62,431 nucleotides of DNA from an uncultured Paracoccus sp. (GTDB lineage Bacteria; Pseudomonadota; Alphaproteobacteria; Rhodobacterales; Rhodobacteraceae). Within the stretch, counting starts at the first letter, position 1, and each line of letters opens with the position of its first letter. This document shows, piece by piece, positions 1-11,009 of this stretch. The notes under the pieces were generated by a model that did not search any database, had not been told where the DNA came from, and saw only the letters and a program-made list of their open reading frames with translations. Made by a program: the position numbers and the translations under genes. Location of the stretch: the NCBI RefSeq assembly GCF_945915435.1, contig NZ_CAMEFG010000020.1, positions 1-62,431 on the forward strand, written 5' to 3'.

Positions 1-411
<411 letters not shown>

Positions 412-437
412 TCGCCTGATCGGTCCGTTTTCGGAAG

Positions 438-469
438 AACCCGCAAGCCACCGGCCTGCGGGTTTTTTT
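438..469 (+). terminator. Rho-independent terminator after mdh
   Basis: The arms AACCCGCA (438-445) and TGCGGGTT (457-464) pair perfectly around an 11-base loop that can itself pair partly. A run of seven T follows at 463-469. It ends mdh transcription 26 bases after the stop. Confidence 0.88.
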
Positions 470-477
470 CATGGCCG

Positions 478-492
478 CCGTTTGTGATCACA
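478..492 (+). promoter_or_regulatory. Operator-like palindrome TGTGATCACA, copy 1
   Basis: CCGTTTGTGATCACA contains the perfect 10-base palindrome TGTGATCACA at 483-492. The same core and the same CCGTTT flank recur at 620-636, inverted at 648-662, and inverted at 8662-8677. It lies about 270 bases before the sucC start. A transcription-factor site is inferred; the factor is unknown. Confidence 0.45.
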
Positions 493-619
493 GTCTGGCG
501 CAGGATGATGACCCTCCAGGCGCCGGAACGCGGCCCGCACGAATCACCTGCACCCCCGTCCAGCGAGAGGTAGACCGGCCCACGCAAGGGACATGGCGGA
601 TTGCTGCGATGCAGCACCG

Positions 620-662
620 CCGTTTTTGTGATCACACCCCTCGGGCCTGCGATCACAAACGG
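620..662. promoter_or_regulatory. Paired, inverted TGTGATCACA operator-like sites before sucC
   Basis: CCGTTTTTGTGATCACA (620-636) faces TGCGATCACAAACGG (648-662). The two palindrome cores, 627-636 and 648-657 (one mismatch), are 21 bases centre to centre, about two helical turns, and the CCGTTT-type flanks point outwards as an inverted repeat. The pair ends 99 bases before the sucC ATG, where an operator would sit near a promoter. No convincing -35/-10 pair could be fixed by eye. Confidence 0.5.
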
Positions 663-761
663 CGAAATTTCTCCAATTGCATCGCATTTACGGGAAATTA
701 GGTTTCTTGTGCGACATGACCTATGCCACAACTCGGCGAACCGAATTTGCGGGGGACTACG

Positions 762-1955
762 ATGAACATCCATGAATACCAGGCCAAGGCGCTGTTGCGT
801 CAATATGGCGCGCCGGTCAGCGATGGCCGCGCCGTCACCAAGGCCGATGAGGTGAAATCCGCTGCGGGCGAACTCGACGGGCCGCTTTGGGTCGTCAAGG
901 CGCAGATCCACGCCGGCGGCCGCGGCAAGGGCCATTTCGTCGAGAAGGAGGCCGGTGAAAAAGGCGGCGTCCGCCTGGCGAAATCGGTGTCCGAGGCCGA
1001 GGAACTGGCCCGCCAGATGCTGGGCCGCACGCTGGTCACCCACCAGACCGGCCCCGTCGGCAAGCAGGTGAACCGCATCTATATCGAGGACGGCAGCGAC
1101 ATCGAGCGCGAGCTGTATCTGGCCCTGCTGGTCGATCGCTCCACCTCGCGCGTCAGCTTCGTCGCCTCGACCGAGGGCGGCATGGACATCGAGGAAGTGG
1201 CGGCCAACACGCCCGAAAAGATCGTCAGCTTCAGCGTCGATCCGGCATCCGGCCTGTCGGATTTCCACGGCCGCCGCGTGGCCTTCGCCCTCGGGCTGCA
1301 AGGCGCGCAGGTCAAGCAATGCGTGGCGCTGATCAAGAACCTCTATCGCCTGTTCCTGGACAAGGACATGGAGATGCTCGAGATCAACCCGCTGATCGTG
1401 ACCGACAAGGGCGATCTGAAATGCCTCGACGCCAAGATGGGCTTCGACAACAACGCGCTTTACCGCCAGCCCGACATCCTCGCCCTGCGCGACGAGACCG
1501 AGGAAGACCCCAAGGAACTGGAAGCGTCGAAATACGACCTGAACTATATCGCGCTGGATGGCGAGATCGGTTGCATGGTCAACGGCGCGGGCCTTGCGAT
1601 GGCCACGATGGACATCATCAAGCTGTTCGGGGCCGAGCCTGCGAACTTCCTGGACGTCGGCGGCGGCGCGACCAAGGAAAAGGTGACCGAAGCGTTCAAG
1701 ATCATCACCTCGGACCCGAACGTCAAAGGCATCCTGGTCAACATCTTCGGCGGCATCATGCGCTGCGACATCATCGCGGAAGGCATCATCGCCGCCGTGA
1801 AAGAGGTCGGCCTGCAAGTCCCGCTGGTCGTGCGGCTTGAGGGCACCAACGTCGATCTGGGCAAGAAGATCATCGCCGAATCCAGCCTGAACGTGATCGC
1901 CGCCGACGACCTGTCGGACGCGGCCCAGAAAATCGTGAAAGCGGTCAAGGGCTGA
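762..1955 (+). CDS. sucC: Succinyl-CoA synthetase (ADP-forming) beta subunit
   Basis: Cytoplasmic TCA enzyme that makes succinate and ATP or GTP from succinyl-CoA together with SucD. The 397-residue product starts [16 protein letters not shown], the family N-terminus, after GGGGGAC. An upstream ATG at 723 is in frame but adds no family sequence. The ATP-grasp part includes [13 protein letters not shown] near residue 50, and the C-terminal CoA-ligase part shows [10 protein letters not shown] and [11 protein letters not shown]. The length is normal. The stop overlaps the next start by one base (TGATG), so a small secreted protein rather than sucD is translationally coupled to it. Confidence 0.97.
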   Translation: MNIHEYQAKALLRQYGAPVSDGRAVTKADEVKSAAGELDGPLWVVKAQIHAGGRGKGHFVEKEAGEKGGVRLAKSVSEAEELARQMLGRTLVTHQTGPVGKQVNRIYIEDGSDIERELYLALLVDRSTSRVSFVASTEGGMDIEEVAANTPEKIVSFSVDPASGLSDFHGRRVAFALGLQGAQVKQCVALIKNLYRLFLDKDMEMLEINPLIVTDKGDLKCLDAKMGFDNNALYRQPDILALRDETEEDPKELEASKYDLNYIALDGEIGCMVNGAGLAMATMDIIKLFGAEPANFLDVGGGATKEKVTEAFKIITSDPNVKGILVNIFGGIMRCDIIAEGIIAAVKEVGLQVPLVVRLEGTNVDLGKKIIAESSLNVIAADDLSDAAQKIVKAVKG

Positions 1956-2521
1956 TGAGGCGCAAAGGCTGCATCATCGCGCTTTGCCTGATGGCGACCT
2001 CGACCGCGCAGGCGGCGGATATTTCGGGGAAAGAGCTTGCGGACAAGCTTTTTTCCGATTGCGATGCCGCCCTTGCCGATCCGGCCAGCGTGCTGGCGCT
2101 TGCCGACATCACCTCCGAGGCGCCTGCGATGGCGACCACCGATGGCAAGGTCCTGAGTGCGACGATAACGCTGACCGACGCGGAGGGCGACTTCATCGGC
2201 GCCAACTTCGTCACTGCGCGCAGCCTGCCCGGCGGAACCGCCGTAAGTTGCATGTTGACGCTGTATGGCAACGTCGTTCGCGACGAAACCAGAGCCAGCC
2301 TGCACGATACGACGCTTGCCAATGCACATGCCTTGATCGGAGAGGATGGCGTCACGGTCGGCGGGGCGGTCGGCGGGCCTGCACTTCTGAAAATGGCCGA
2401 CGCGCCAACAGAGGTCAAAGTGTTGGCCAGCCCCGATTTTCCGCCTTCGGCCAGCGTGGCGATTGCCACGTCGGACGGTTTCACCAACGTCACCGTAGAA
2501 AGATTCCGGGCCGCGCCATGA
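1955..2521 (+). CDS. Secreted hypothetical protein between sucC and sucD
   Basis: I do not recognise this 188-residue protein. It begins [20 protein letters not shown], a clear Sec signal peptide ending AQA, so the product is probably periplasmic. The mature part has two cysteines (in FSDCDAAL and AVSCMLTL) that could form a disulfide. The start codon shares a base with the sucC stop, and sucD follows after 42 bases. The codons look somewhat less G+C-rich than those of the flanking suc genes. No role in the TCA cycle can be inferred. Confidence 0.8.
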   Translation: MRRKGCIIALCLMATSTAQAADISGKELADKLFSDCDAALADPASVLALADITSEAPAMATTDGKVLSATITLTDAEGDFIGANFVTARSLPGGTAVSCMLTLYGNVVRDETRASLHDTTLANAHALIGEDGVTVGGAVGGPALLKMADAPTEVKVLASPDFPPSASVAIATSDGFTNVTVERFRAAP

Positions 2522-2563
2522 TGCGTCGCGGCCAGACGAGACACATATATCAAGGAGGCCCAA

Positions 2564-3448
<885 letters not shown>

Positions 3449-3461
3449 GGCTTTTGACTTG

Positions 3462-3494
3462 GGCATTGCCGCTACCTACCTTGGTGGCAATGCC
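3462..3494. other. Inverted repeat after sucD
   Basis: GGCATTGCC (3462-3470) and GGCAATGCC (3486-3494) are perfectly complementary arms around a 15-base loop, 13 bases after the sucD stop. There is no T-run, so an RNA processing or stability structure is as likely as a terminator. Confidence 0.35.
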
Positions 3495-3607
3495 ATTCCG
3501 ACAGTATGGTGTTCGACGTGTTCGAAAATGCATCGCGATCCGACGGCGGCAAGGCCCCCCCTTCCGGGGCCGGATCTTTCGTGATCGCTTCGGGCAGGCC
3601 CAAGCGG

Positions 3608-3955
3608 ATGGGCCGGGCCGCAGGGCTTGGCCCGCTGTCGCTTTGCGTCCTGCTGGTGCTGGCGGGCTGCGGGGCCGCGCCGACCGACGACATCCTGCCG
3701 GGCGGCGTTCCCGCCGCGACCGACCTGCATCGCACGACCAGCCTGCCGCCCGCCTCGGTGCGCTCGGTCGCGCGCAAGGATGCGGGCTGGCGCGTCATCT
3801 ACCACCCCGCCCGCGCCCCGGCCAATGCCGAACAGGGCGCCGCCGCCGCGCTGTGCCGGCTTGAGCGCAAGCGCCCGGCCCAGATCATCGTGGTCCCGAT
3901 GGCCGCGCCGATGGACGATCCGGGCGCGCGCATGATCGACGTCATCTGCGGGTAG
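3608..3955 (+). CDS. Small putative lipoprotein between sucD and sucA
   Basis: Unrecognised. Read from ATG 3608 the product is 115 residues with MGRAAGLGPLSLCVLLVLAGCGAAP, a lipoprotein signal peptide with lipobox LAGC, so it should be anchored by a lipidated cysteine. The frame is open upstream to ATG 3506, but those 34 residues are polar and would bury the signal peptide; neither ATG has a strong ribosome-binding site. The mature part is short, with further cysteines in AALCRLERK and the terminal DVICG. It sits in the suc cluster with nothing linking it to the enzymes. Confidence 0.65.
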   Translation: MGRAAGLGPLSLCVLLVLAGCGAAPTDDILPGGVPAATDLHRTTSLPPASVRSVARKDAGWRVIYHPARAPANAEQGAAAALCRLERKRPAQIIVVPMAAPMDDPGARMIDVICG

Positions 3956-4144
3956 GGTCATGCGCATGTCTTTCAGCTTCGGCCCGCCTTCTGCCCCCGC
4001 CTGCTTCCGGCGGGCCGCGCGGGCGGGCTTTCGATCCGCGGCCCCTTGCGCCGCGCGAACCTTGTCATCCTTCGTCGCGGGCCGGTCTTGGCCGTCCCCT
4101 TCATCCCGGCCCGGCAGCGGGCCGCAACCTTCCAGGGCTGTGCA

Positions 4145-7117
4145 ATGAACGACCAATCCCCCAGCGGCAACGCAGCGTTTCACGACTCGTCCTTTCTGCA
4201 AGGACAGAACGCCACCTATGTCGAGCAGCTTTATGGCCAATGGGCCAAGGACCCGGCGGCGGTGGATGCCGCCTGGGATGCGTTCTTTTCCAGCCTCGGC
4301 GACGAGCAGTCGGACGTGACGCGCGAAGCCGCAGGCGCAAGCTGGCGCCGCGCGGACTGGCCGCCGATGCCACAGGACGAAAACACCTCGGCGCTGACCG
4401 GGGAATGGCCGCAGTCCACCAAGGCCGAGGCCGATGCGGCGATGAAGAAGATCGGCGGCAAGGCCAGCGAAAAGGGCGTTTCCCTGACCGATGAGCAGAT
4501 GCGCCGCGCCGTGCTGGATTCGGTGCGCGCGATCATGCTGATCCGCGCCTTCCGCATCCGCGGCCACCTGTTTGCCGACGTCGATCCGCTGGGCCAGCGC
4601 GAAACGCCGACAACGGGCGAGCTGGACCCCGCGACCTACGGCTTCGGGCCGAACGACCTGGACCGCCCGATCTTCATCGACAATGTCCTTGGCCTTCAGG
4701 TCGCCACGGTCCGCCAGATCGTCGAGCTGATGCGGCGCACCTATTGCGGCACCTTCGCGCTGCAATTCATGCATATCTCGGACCCCGAGCAAGCCGCCTG
4801 GCTGAAGGAGCGGATCGAGGGTTACGGCAAGGAAATCAGCTTCACCCGCGAAGGCCGCCGCGCCATCCTGAACAAGCTGGTCGAGGCCGAAGGCTTTGAA
4901 AAGTTCTTGCATGTCAAATACATGGGCACCAAGCGCTTTGGCCTTGACGGCGGCGAATCCCTGATCCCCGCGATGGAGCAGATCATCAAGCGCGGCGGCC
5001 AGTTGGGCGTCAAGGACATCGTGGTCGGGATGCCGCACCGGGGCCGCCTGTCGGTTCTGGCCAATGTCATGGGCAAGCCCTATCGCGCGATCTTCAACGA
5101 ATTCCAGGGCGGCAGCTTCAAGCCCGAGGACGTCGATGGTTCGGGCGATGTGAAATATCACCTCGGCGCGTCCAGCGATCGCGAATTCGACGGCAATTCC
5201 GTCCACCTGTCGCTGACCGCCAACCCCAGCCACCTGGAAGCCGTGAACCCGGTGGTTCTGGGCAAGGTCCGCGCCAAGCAGGACCAGATGAACGACACCG
5301 AAACGCGCGCGGCGGTGATGCCGATCCTGCTGCATGGCGACGCGGCCTTTGCGGGCCAGGGGATCGTCGCGGAATGCTTTGGCCTTTCGGGCCTGCGCGG
5401 CCACAAGACCGGCGGCACGATCCACATCGTGGTGAACAACCAGATCGGCTTTACCACCGCGCCGCATTTCAGCCGCTCGTCGCCCTATCCGACCGATATC
5501 GCGCTGATGGTCGAGGCGCCGATCTTCCACGTCAACGGCGACGACCCCGAGGCGGTCGTCCACGCCGCCCGCGTCGCCACCGAGTTCCGGCAGAAGTTCC
5601 ACAAGGACGTCGTTCTGGACATCTTCTGCTATCGCCGCTTCGGTCACAACGAAGGCGATGAGCCTATGTTCACCAACCCGGCGATGTACAAGCAGATCAA
5701 GGGCCACAAGACGACCTTGCAGCTTTACACCGACCGCCTTGTCGCCGACGGGCTGATCCCCGAAGGCGAGATCGAGGACATGAAGGCCGCCTTCCAGTCC
5801 CATCTGAACACCGAGTTCGAATCGGGCAAGGAGTTCAAGCCCAACAAGGCCGACTGGCTCGACGGCAAATGGTCGGGCCTGAGCGTCGAGGGCGAGGACT
5901 ACATGGCCGGCCAGACCGGGATCGAGCGTTCGACGCTGGACGAGATCGGCCGCGCGCTGACCTCGGCCCCCGCCGAATTCGCGCTGCACAAGACGGTCGG
6001 GCGCCTGCTGGAAGCCAAGAAGAAGATGTTCGAGACCGGCGAGGGTTTCGACTGGGCCACGGGCGAGGCGCTGGCCTTCGGCTCGCTGCTGCTGGAAGGC
6101 CATCCGGTGCGCCTGTCGGGCCAGGATTCGACGCGCGGGACCTTCAGCCAGCGCCATTCCGCCTTCATCGACCAGGCGACCGAGGATCGGTATTATCCGC
6201 TCAACCATATCCGCCAGGGGCAGGCGCGCTACGAAGTCATCGACTCGATGCTGTCGGAATATGCGGTGCTTGGCTTTGAATATGGCTATTCGCTGGCCGA
6301 ACCCAACGCGCTGACCCTGTGGGAGGCCCAGTTCGGCGATTTCGCCAACGGCGCGCAGATCATGTTCGACCAGTTCATCAGTTCGGGCGAAAAGAAATGG
6401 CTGCGCATGTCGGGGCTGGTCGTCCTGCTGCCGCATGGGTTCGAGGGGCAAGGCCCCGAACATTCCAGCGCGCGGCTGGAGCGCTTCCTGCAAGGCTGCG
6501 CGGAAGACAACTGGATCGTAGCGAACTGCTCGACCCCGGCCAACTACTTCCACATCCTGCGCCGCCAGCTCAAGCGTAACTTCCGCAAGCCGCTGATGCT
6601 GATGACGCCGAAATCGCTGCTGCGCCACCCGCTGGCGACCTCGAAGGTCCAGGATTTCCTGCCCGATTCCAGCTTCCGCCGGGTGCTGTGGGACGACGCG
6701 CAAAGCGGCGGGTCCGAGTTGACGCTGAAGCCGGACAGCGAAATCCGCCGCGTCGTCATCTGCTCGGGCAAGGTCTATTACGACCTGCTGCAAGCGCGCG
6801 ATGCCGCCGGGGCCGACGATGTCTATCTGCTGCGGCTGGAGCAGTTCTATCCCTTCCCGGCACAAACCATGTCGCGCGAGCTTGAACGCTTCAAGCAGGC
6901 CGAAATCGTCTGGTGCCAGGAAGAACCCAAGAACCAGGGCGGCTGGTCCTTCGTGGAACCCAATATCGAATGGGTGCTGAACCGCGTCGGCGCCACGCAT
7001 GGCCGCGCCCGCTATGTGGGCCGCAATGCCGCCGCTTCCGTCGCGACCGGCCTCGCCTCGCGCCACAAGGCCGAGCAAGAGGCGCTGGTCCACGAAGCCA
7101 TCACGATCGGAGAATAG
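4145..7117 (+). CDS. sucA: 2-Oxoglutarate dehydrogenase E1 component
   Basis: Thiamine-diphosphate enzyme that decarboxylates 2-oxoglutarate and succinylates the lipoyl groups of SucB. From ATG 4145 ([18 protein letters not shown]) the product has 990 residues, normal for the family; the frame is open further upstream but without family sequence. The N-terminal [16 protein letters not shown] segment matches the part known to dock E2. Mid-protein motifs include [15 protein letters not shown], the ThDP/Mg motif [14 protein letters not shown], and [10 protein letters not shown]. SucB starts four bases after the stop, as in a co-transcribed complex. Confidence 0.97.
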   Translation: MNDQSPSGNAAFHDSSFLQGQNATYVEQLYGQWAKDPAAVDAAWDAFFSSLGDEQSDVTREAAGASWRRADWPPMPQDENTSALTGEWPQSTKAEADAAMKKIGGKASEKGVSLTDEQMRRAVLDSVRAIMLIRAFRIRGHLFADVDPLGQRETPTTGELDPATYGFGPNDLDRPIFIDNVLGLQVATVRQIVELMRRTYCGTFALQFMHISDPEQAAWLKERIEGYGKEISFTREGRRAILNKLVEAEGFEKFLHVKYMGTKRFGLDGGESLIPAMEQIIKRGGQLGVKDIVVGMPHRGRLSVLANVMGKPYRAIFNEFQGGSFKPEDVDGSGDVKYHLGASSDREFDGNSVHLSLTANPSHLEAVNPVVLGKVRAKQDQMNDTETRAAVMPILLHGDAAFAGQGIVAECFGLSGLRGHKTGGTIHIVVNNQIGFTTAPHFSRSSPYPTDIALMVEAPIFHVNGDDPEAVVHAARVATEFRQKFHKDVVLDIFCYRRFGHNEGDEPMFTNPAMYKQIKGHKTTLQLYTDRLVADGLIPEGEIEDMKAAFQSHLNTEFESGKEFKPNKADWLDGKWSGLSVEGEDYMAGQTGIERSTLDEIGRALTSAPAEFALHKTVGRLLEAKKKMFETGEGFDWATGEALAFGSLLLEGHPVRLSGQDSTRGTFSQRHSAFIDQATEDRYYPLNHIRQGQARYEVIDSMLSEYAVLGFEYGYSLAEPNALTLWEAQFGDFANGAQIMFDQFISSGEKKWLRMSGLVVLLPHGFEGQGPEHSSARLERFLQGCAEDNWIVANCSTPANYFHILRRQLKRNFRKPLMLMTPKSLLRHPLATSKVQDFLPDSSFRRVLWDDAQSGGSELTLKPDSEIRRVVICSGKVYYDLLQARDAAGADDVYLLRLEQFYPFPAQTMSRELERFKQAEIVWCQEEPKNQGGWSFVEPNIEWVLNRVGATHGRARYVGRNAAASVATGLASRHKAEQEALVHEAITIGE

Positions 7118-7121
7118 GCCA

Positions 7122-8666
7122 ATGGCTGTCGAACTGCGCGTCCCCGCACTTGGCGAATCGGTATCCGAGGCGACCGTGGCCACCTGGTTCAAGAAACCGG
7201 GCGACCGCGTCGCCGTGGACGAAATGCTGTGCGAGCTGGAAACCGACAAGGTGACAGTCGAAGTGCCGTCCCCCGCCGCGGGAACGCTGGCCGAAATCGT
7301 TGCACCCGAGGGCCAGACCGTCGCGCCCAACGCATTGCTTGCGCAAATCGCCGAGGACGGGAACGCAGGTCCCGAAGAAATGTTGCCGCGCGAACGACCG
7401 GCGGCCAATCCCAAGGAAGGACAAGAGAGAATGAGCGGAAAAGCCGTCGATGTGATGGTGCCCACCCTGGGCGAAAGCGTCACCGAAGCCACCGTCGCGA
7501 CATGGTTCAAGAAGGTCGGCGATGCGGTCGCGCAGGATGAAATGCTGTGCGAGCTGGAAACCGACAAGGTCTCGGTCGAGGTTCCGGCACCGGCTGCGGG
7601 TGTCCTGGCCGAGATCCTCGCGCCCGAGGGCGAAACGGTCGAGGCCAGCGCCCGGCTGGCCATCATCACCGAAGGCGCCGCCGGCACCGCCCCCGCGCCG
7701 CAGACCGCCGATCCCAAGGTGCAGGACGCGGCGGCCACCCAATCGCCCGGCGCCGGTCCCGAGCAACTGACGCCGCGCCGCGATGTCGAGGACGCGCCCT
7801 CAGCCAGGAAGGCGATGGCCGAGGCCGGGCTCACCCGCGACCAGGTGCAGGGTTCGGGCCGCGACGGCCGCGCGATGAAGGAAGACGTGGCCCGCGCCGC
7901 GGCGGCGCCGTCAGTCGCACCCGCACCGGCGGCGGCCCCGCGTCAGCCCGGATCGGCCGCCGACAGCGCGCGCGAGGAACGCGTCAAGATGACCCGCCTG
8001 CGCGCCACCATCGCCCGCCGCCTCAAGGATGCGCAGAACACCGCCGCGATCCTGACCACCTATAACGAGGTGGACATGTCGGCGATCATGGGCCTGCGCA
8101 ACGAATACAAGGACGCCTTCGAAAAGAAGCACAAGGTCAAGCTTGGCTTCATGTCCTTTTTCGTCAAGGCCTGCTGCCACGCGCTGAAGGAAGTCCCCGA
8201 GGTCAATGCCGAGATCGACGGCGGAGATATCGTCTACAAGAACTTCGTCCACATGGGCGTCGCGGTCGGCACCCCCACCGGGCTGGTCGTGCCGGTCCTG
8301 CGCGATGCCGACCAGCTTTCCTTTGCCGATATCGAAAAGCAGATCGGCGAGCTGGGCCTGCGCGCCCGCGACGGCAAGCTGACGATGAACGACATGCAGG
8401 GCGGCACCTTCACCATCTCGAACGGCGGGGTCTATGGCTCGCTCATGTCCTCGCCCATCCTGAACCCGCCGCAATCGGGTATCCTGGGGATGCACAAGAT
8501 CCAGGAACGCCCCGTCGTCGTGAAGGGCGAGATCGTCATCCGCCCGATGATGTATCTGGCGCTGAGCTACGATCACCGCATCGTGGACGGCAAGGGCGCG
8601 GTGACCTTCCTCGTCCGCGTCAAGGAAGCGCTGGAGGACCCCCGCCGCCTGCTGATGGATCTGTGA
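7122..8666 (+). CDS. sucB: Dihydrolipoyl succinyltransferase E2, two lipoyl domains
   Basis: Core of the 2-oxoglutarate dehydrogenase complex. The 514-residue protein has two nearly identical lipoyl domains, at about residues 1-78 (lysine K43 in ETDKVTVEV) and 105-182 (K149 in ETDKVSVEV). A peripheral subunit-binding domain follows (near [11 protein letters not shown]) and then the acyltransferase domain ending with the catalytic [11 protein letters not shown]. coli SucB has one lipoyl domain and about 400 residues. An in-frame ATG at 7431 ([16 protein letters not shown]), preceded by AAGGAAGG, could start a one-lipoyl form. The stop codon lies inside an operator-like palindrome and a terminator follows. 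Confidence 0.96.
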   Translation: MAVELRVPALGESVSEATVATWFKKPGDRVAVDEMLCELETDKVTVEVPSPAAGTLAEIVAPEGQTVAPNALLAQIAEDGNAGPEEMLPRERPAANPKEGQERMSGKAVDVMVPTLGESVTEATVATWFKKVGDAVAQDEMLCELETDKVSVEVPAPAAGVLAEILAPEGETVEASARLAIITEGAAGTAPAPQTADPKVQDAAATQSPGAGPEQLTPRRDVEDAPSARKAMAEAGLTRDQVQGSGRDGRAMKEDVARAAAAPSVAPAPAAAPRQPGSAADSAREERVKMTRLRATIARRLKDAQNTAAILTTYNEVDMSAIMGLRNEYKDAFEKKHKVKLGFMSFFVKACCHALKEVPEVNAEIDGGDIVYKNFVHMGVAVGTPTGLVVPVLRDADQLSFADIEKQIGELGLRARDGKLTMNDMQGGTFTISNGGVYGSLMSSPILNPPQSGILGMHKIQERPVVVKGEIVIRPMMYLALSYDHRIVDGKGAVTFLVRVKEALEDPRRLLMDL

Positions 8667-8677
8667 TCACAAAACGG
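8662..8677 (-). promoter_or_regulatory. Operator-like palindrome TGTGATCACA, copy 4
   Basis: TGTGATCACAAAACGG overlaps the sucB stop (TGA 8664-8666). It repeats, inverted, the CCGTTT-GTGATCACA motif found before sucC. The terminator stem begins two bases later, so a bound protein could affect read-through towards the genes before lpd. Function is inferred. Confidence 0.4.
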
Positions 8678-8678
8678 A

Positions 8679-8704
8679 AAGGGGCGCGATTTCCCGCGCC
8701 CCTT
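8679..8704 (+). terminator. Hairpin terminator after sucB
   Basis: AAGGGGCGCG (8679-8688) pairs with CGCGCCCCTT (8695-8704) around the loop ATTTCC. The T-tail is weak (TTCCTTCATC), so termination may be partial. Confidence 0.7.
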
Positions 8705-8845
8705 CCTTCATCGCGCCTCGTTTGCACCCCTGCGGGCCGGAAAAACCACCAGCCGATCCCGGCACTTGCAGCCTTCGGGGCATGACAGACGCGCAATCTT
8801 CGCACCTGCGGACCGCACCCGCAGCCCTGACAGGAGAACCGAGCC

Positions 8846-9103
8846 ATGACCCAGATGATCGCCCGCTACACCATCGCCGATTACGCCCGGTTCAAGCCCG
8901 CCTTCGACGCCGATGCCGAGGATCGCGGCAACAACGGGCTGTCGCTGCTGCAACTGTGGCGCGAGGATGACAGCCATGTCTGGGCGCTGTTCCAGGTATC
9001 CGACGCCAAGGCCGCGCGCGCCTATCTGGACGGCGCGGCGGGGGCCTTCAACAGCCTGGCCGGGGTCACGGGGACCGGGTTCCACTTCGTGGAAACCGCC
9101 TGA
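8846..9103 (+). CDS. Small cytoplasmic hypothetical protein (85 aa)
   Basis: An 85-residue product (MTQMIARYTIADYARFKPAF...) after the ribosome-binding site ACAGGAGAACC. It has no signal peptide. Its size and alternating pattern (ARYTIADY, LLQLWRED, WALFQVSD) suggest a ferredoxin-like alpha-beta fold of the dimeric-barrel type, but no catalytic motif is visible. The stop overlaps the start of the MAPEG gene (TGATG), so the two are translated together. It lies between sucB and lpd. Confidence 0.75.
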   Translation: MTQMIARYTIADYARFKPAFDADAEDRGNNGLSLLQLWREDDSHVWALFQVSDAKAARAYLDGAAGAFNSLAGVTGTGFHFVETA

Positions 9104-9495
9104 TGTCTGCCGAGATGACCGCCCTCGGCCTTGCCGCGCTGTTACAGGCGGTCCAGATCGGATTGGCCGGCGCCTCGATGAACCGCGACACCGGCCCGCG
9201 CTGGAACGCCGGGCCGCGCGACGACTCGCCCCCGCTGTCGCCCATGACCGGACGGCTGCGCCGCGCGGTCGACAATCATTTCGAGGGGCTGATCCTTTTC
9301 ACCATCGCCGTGGTGCTAGTGGTCTTCTGGGACCGCACCAGCCCGCTGACGGTGCTTTGCGCGTGGCTCTATCTGGCGGCGCGCGTGCTTTACGTGCCCG
9401 CCTATGCCTTCGGCTGGTCGCCGTGGCGCTCGCTCATCTGGGCGGTGGGATTCGTGGCGACGCTGGCCATGATCCTGATCGCCCTGTTCACCTGA
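9103..9495 (+). CDS. MAPEG family membrane protein
   Basis: A 130-residue integral membrane protein with about four hydrophobic segments (ALGLAALLQAVQIGLAG, LILFTIAVVLVVFW, VLCAWLYLAARVLYV, the C-terminal LAMILIALF). NHFEGLILF and LAARVLYVPAY match the MAPEG superfamily of membrane glutathione/eicosanoid-type proteins; the bacterial members are mostly uncharacterised. It is coupled to the preceding 85-residue gene and sits 43 bases before lpd. Its substrate cannot be told from sequence. Confidence 0.85.
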   Translation: MSAEMTALGLAALLQAVQIGLAGASMNRDTGPRWNAGPRDDSPPLSPMTGRLRRAVDNHFEGLILFTIAVVLVVFWDRTSPLTVLCAWLYLAARVLYVPAYAFGWSPWRSLIWAVGFVATLAMILIALFT

Positions 9496-9538
9496 CCCGC
9501 GCGACCCACCGGGGCCGCGACACTTAATGGAGACCTGA

Positions 9539-10918
9539 ATGTCCTACGATCTCATCGTCATCGGCGCCGGCCCCGGCGGCTATGTCTGCGCCATCCGCGC
9601 GGCCCAGCTTGGCCTGAAGGTGGCCTGCGTCGAAGGGCGCGAGACCCTTGGCGGCACCTGCCTGAACGTGGGCTGCATCCCCTCGAAGGCGCTGCTGCAC
9701 GCCAGCCACATGCTGCACGAAACCCATGAGAATTTCGAGAAGATGGGCCTGATGGGCGCCGCCCCCACCGTCGATTGGGACAGGATGCTGGGCTACAAGT
9801 CCGAGACCGTCGGCACCAACACCAAGGGGATCGAATTCCTGTTCAAGAAGAACAAGGTGGACTGGCTGAAAGGCTGGGCCGAGATCGAGGCGCCGGGTCG
9901 CGTCAAGGTCGGCGATCAGGTGCATGAGGCGAAGAACATCGTCATCGCCACCGGCTCGGTCCCGTCCAGCCTGCCGGGCGTGACGGTCGACAACGACGCG
10001 GGCGTGGTCGTCGATTCCACCGGCGCGCTGGCGCTGAAGAAGATCCCCGCCTCGATGGTGGTGATCGGCGCGGGCGTGATCGGGCTGGAGCTGGGTTCGG
10101 TCTACGCCCGCCTCGGCGCGCAGGTCACGGTGGTCGAATATCTGGACGCGATCACGCCGGGCATGGACGGCGAGGTGCAAAAGCAGTTCCAGAAGCTGCT
10201 GACGAAACAGGGGCTGGAGTTCATCCTCGGCGCCGCCGTGTCCAAGGCCGAGGGCGGCAAGGTCGAATACAAGCTGCGCAAGGACGACAGCGCCCATGAG
10301 ATCGAGGCCGAGGTGGTGCTGGTCGCCACCGGCCGCCGCCCCCATGTCGAGGGGCAGGGGCTGGACAAGCTGGGCGTCGCGCTGACCGACCGCGGTTTCG
10401 TGCAGATCGACAAGCACTGGCAGACCAGCGTGCCCGGCATCTACGCCATCGGCGACGCGGTGCCCGGCCCGATGCTGGCCCACAAGGCCGAGGACGAGGG
10501 CATGGCGGTGGCCGAGACCATCGCAGGCAAGCACGGCCATGTGAATTACGACGTCATCCCCGGCGTGATCTACACCGCGCCCGAAGTCGCCTCGGTCGGG
10601 CTGACCGAGGCCGCGGCGAAGGAATCGGGCCGCAAGGTCAAGGTCGGCAAGTTCCCCTTCATGGGCAATGCGCGTGCCAAGGCGATGTTCCAGGGCGACG
10701 GTTTCGTCAAGATGATCGTGGACGCCGAAACCGACCGCGTGCTTGGCTGCCATATCATCGGCCCGAACGCGGGCGAGATGATCCACGAGGTTTGCGTGGC
10801 GATGGAGTTCGGCGCCTCGGCCGAGGATATCGCCCTGACCTGCCACGCGCATCCGACCTGTTCGGAAGCGGTGCGCGAGGCCGCGCTGGCCTGCGGCGAT
10901 GGCGCGATCCACGCCTGA
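9539..10918 (+). CDS. lpd: Dihydrolipoyl dehydrogenase E3
   Basis: Flavoenzyme that reoxidises the dihydrolipoyl groups of SucB with NAD. The 459-residue product starts [18 protein letters not shown] (FAD-binding) and carries the redox disulfide in [16 protein letters not shown], the NAD Rossmann motif [14 protein letters not shown] near residue 180, and the C-terminal base motif [14 protein letters not shown]. All key residues are present. Its place after sucAB argues that it serves the 2-oxoglutarate complex, though it may be shared with other dehydrogenases. Confidence 0.97.
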   Translation: MSYDLIVIGAGPGGYVCAIRAAQLGLKVACVEGRETLGGTCLNVGCIPSKALLHASHMLHETHENFEKMGLMGAAPTVDWDRMLGYKSETVGTNTKGIEFLFKKNKVDWLKGWAEIEAPGRVKVGDQVHEAKNIVIATGSVPSSLPGVTVDNDAGVVVDSTGALALKKIPASMVVIGAGVIGLELGSVYARLGAQVTVVEYLDAITPGMDGEVQKQFQKLLTKQGLEFILGAAVSKAEGGKVEYKLRKDDSAHEIEAEVVLVATGRRPHVEGQGLDKLGVALTDRGFVQIDKHWQTSVPGIYAIGDAVPGPMLAHKAEDEGMAVAETIAGKHGHVNYDVIPGVIYTAPEVASVGLTEAAAKESGRKVKVGKFPFMGNARAKAMFQGDGFVKMIVDAETDRVLGCHIIGPNAGEMIHEVCVAMEFGASAEDIALTCHAHPTCSEAVREAALACGDGAIHA

Positions 10919-10928
10919 GCGCCGATCC

Positions 10929-10951
10929 GGCGGGCCGCCCCCCGGCCCGCC
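10929..10951 (+). terminator. Possible terminator hairpin after lpd
   Basis: GGCGGGCC (10929-10936) and GGCCCGCC (10944-10951) form a perfect 8-bp stem ten bases after the lpd stop. No T-run follows, so this may be a Rho-assisted or 3'-stabilising hairpin. Confidence 0.45.
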
Positions 10952-11009
10952 AATGCGCCGGCACTCGGCATGAGCTGGTCGCGGTTGTTTCAGCGATGGT
11001 CTGTCAACG

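Noticed and set aside
677..703. TTGCAT ... TTAGGT as a sucC promoter
   Set aside because: The spacing and the -10 match are poor; not strong enough to report as a promoter.
3476..7834. Very long minus-strand open frame (1452 codons) across sucA and sucB
   Set aside because: It is the antisense shadow of sucA/sucB, whose codon bias keeps stops out of that frame; the translation is Arg/Gly/His-rich with no domain.
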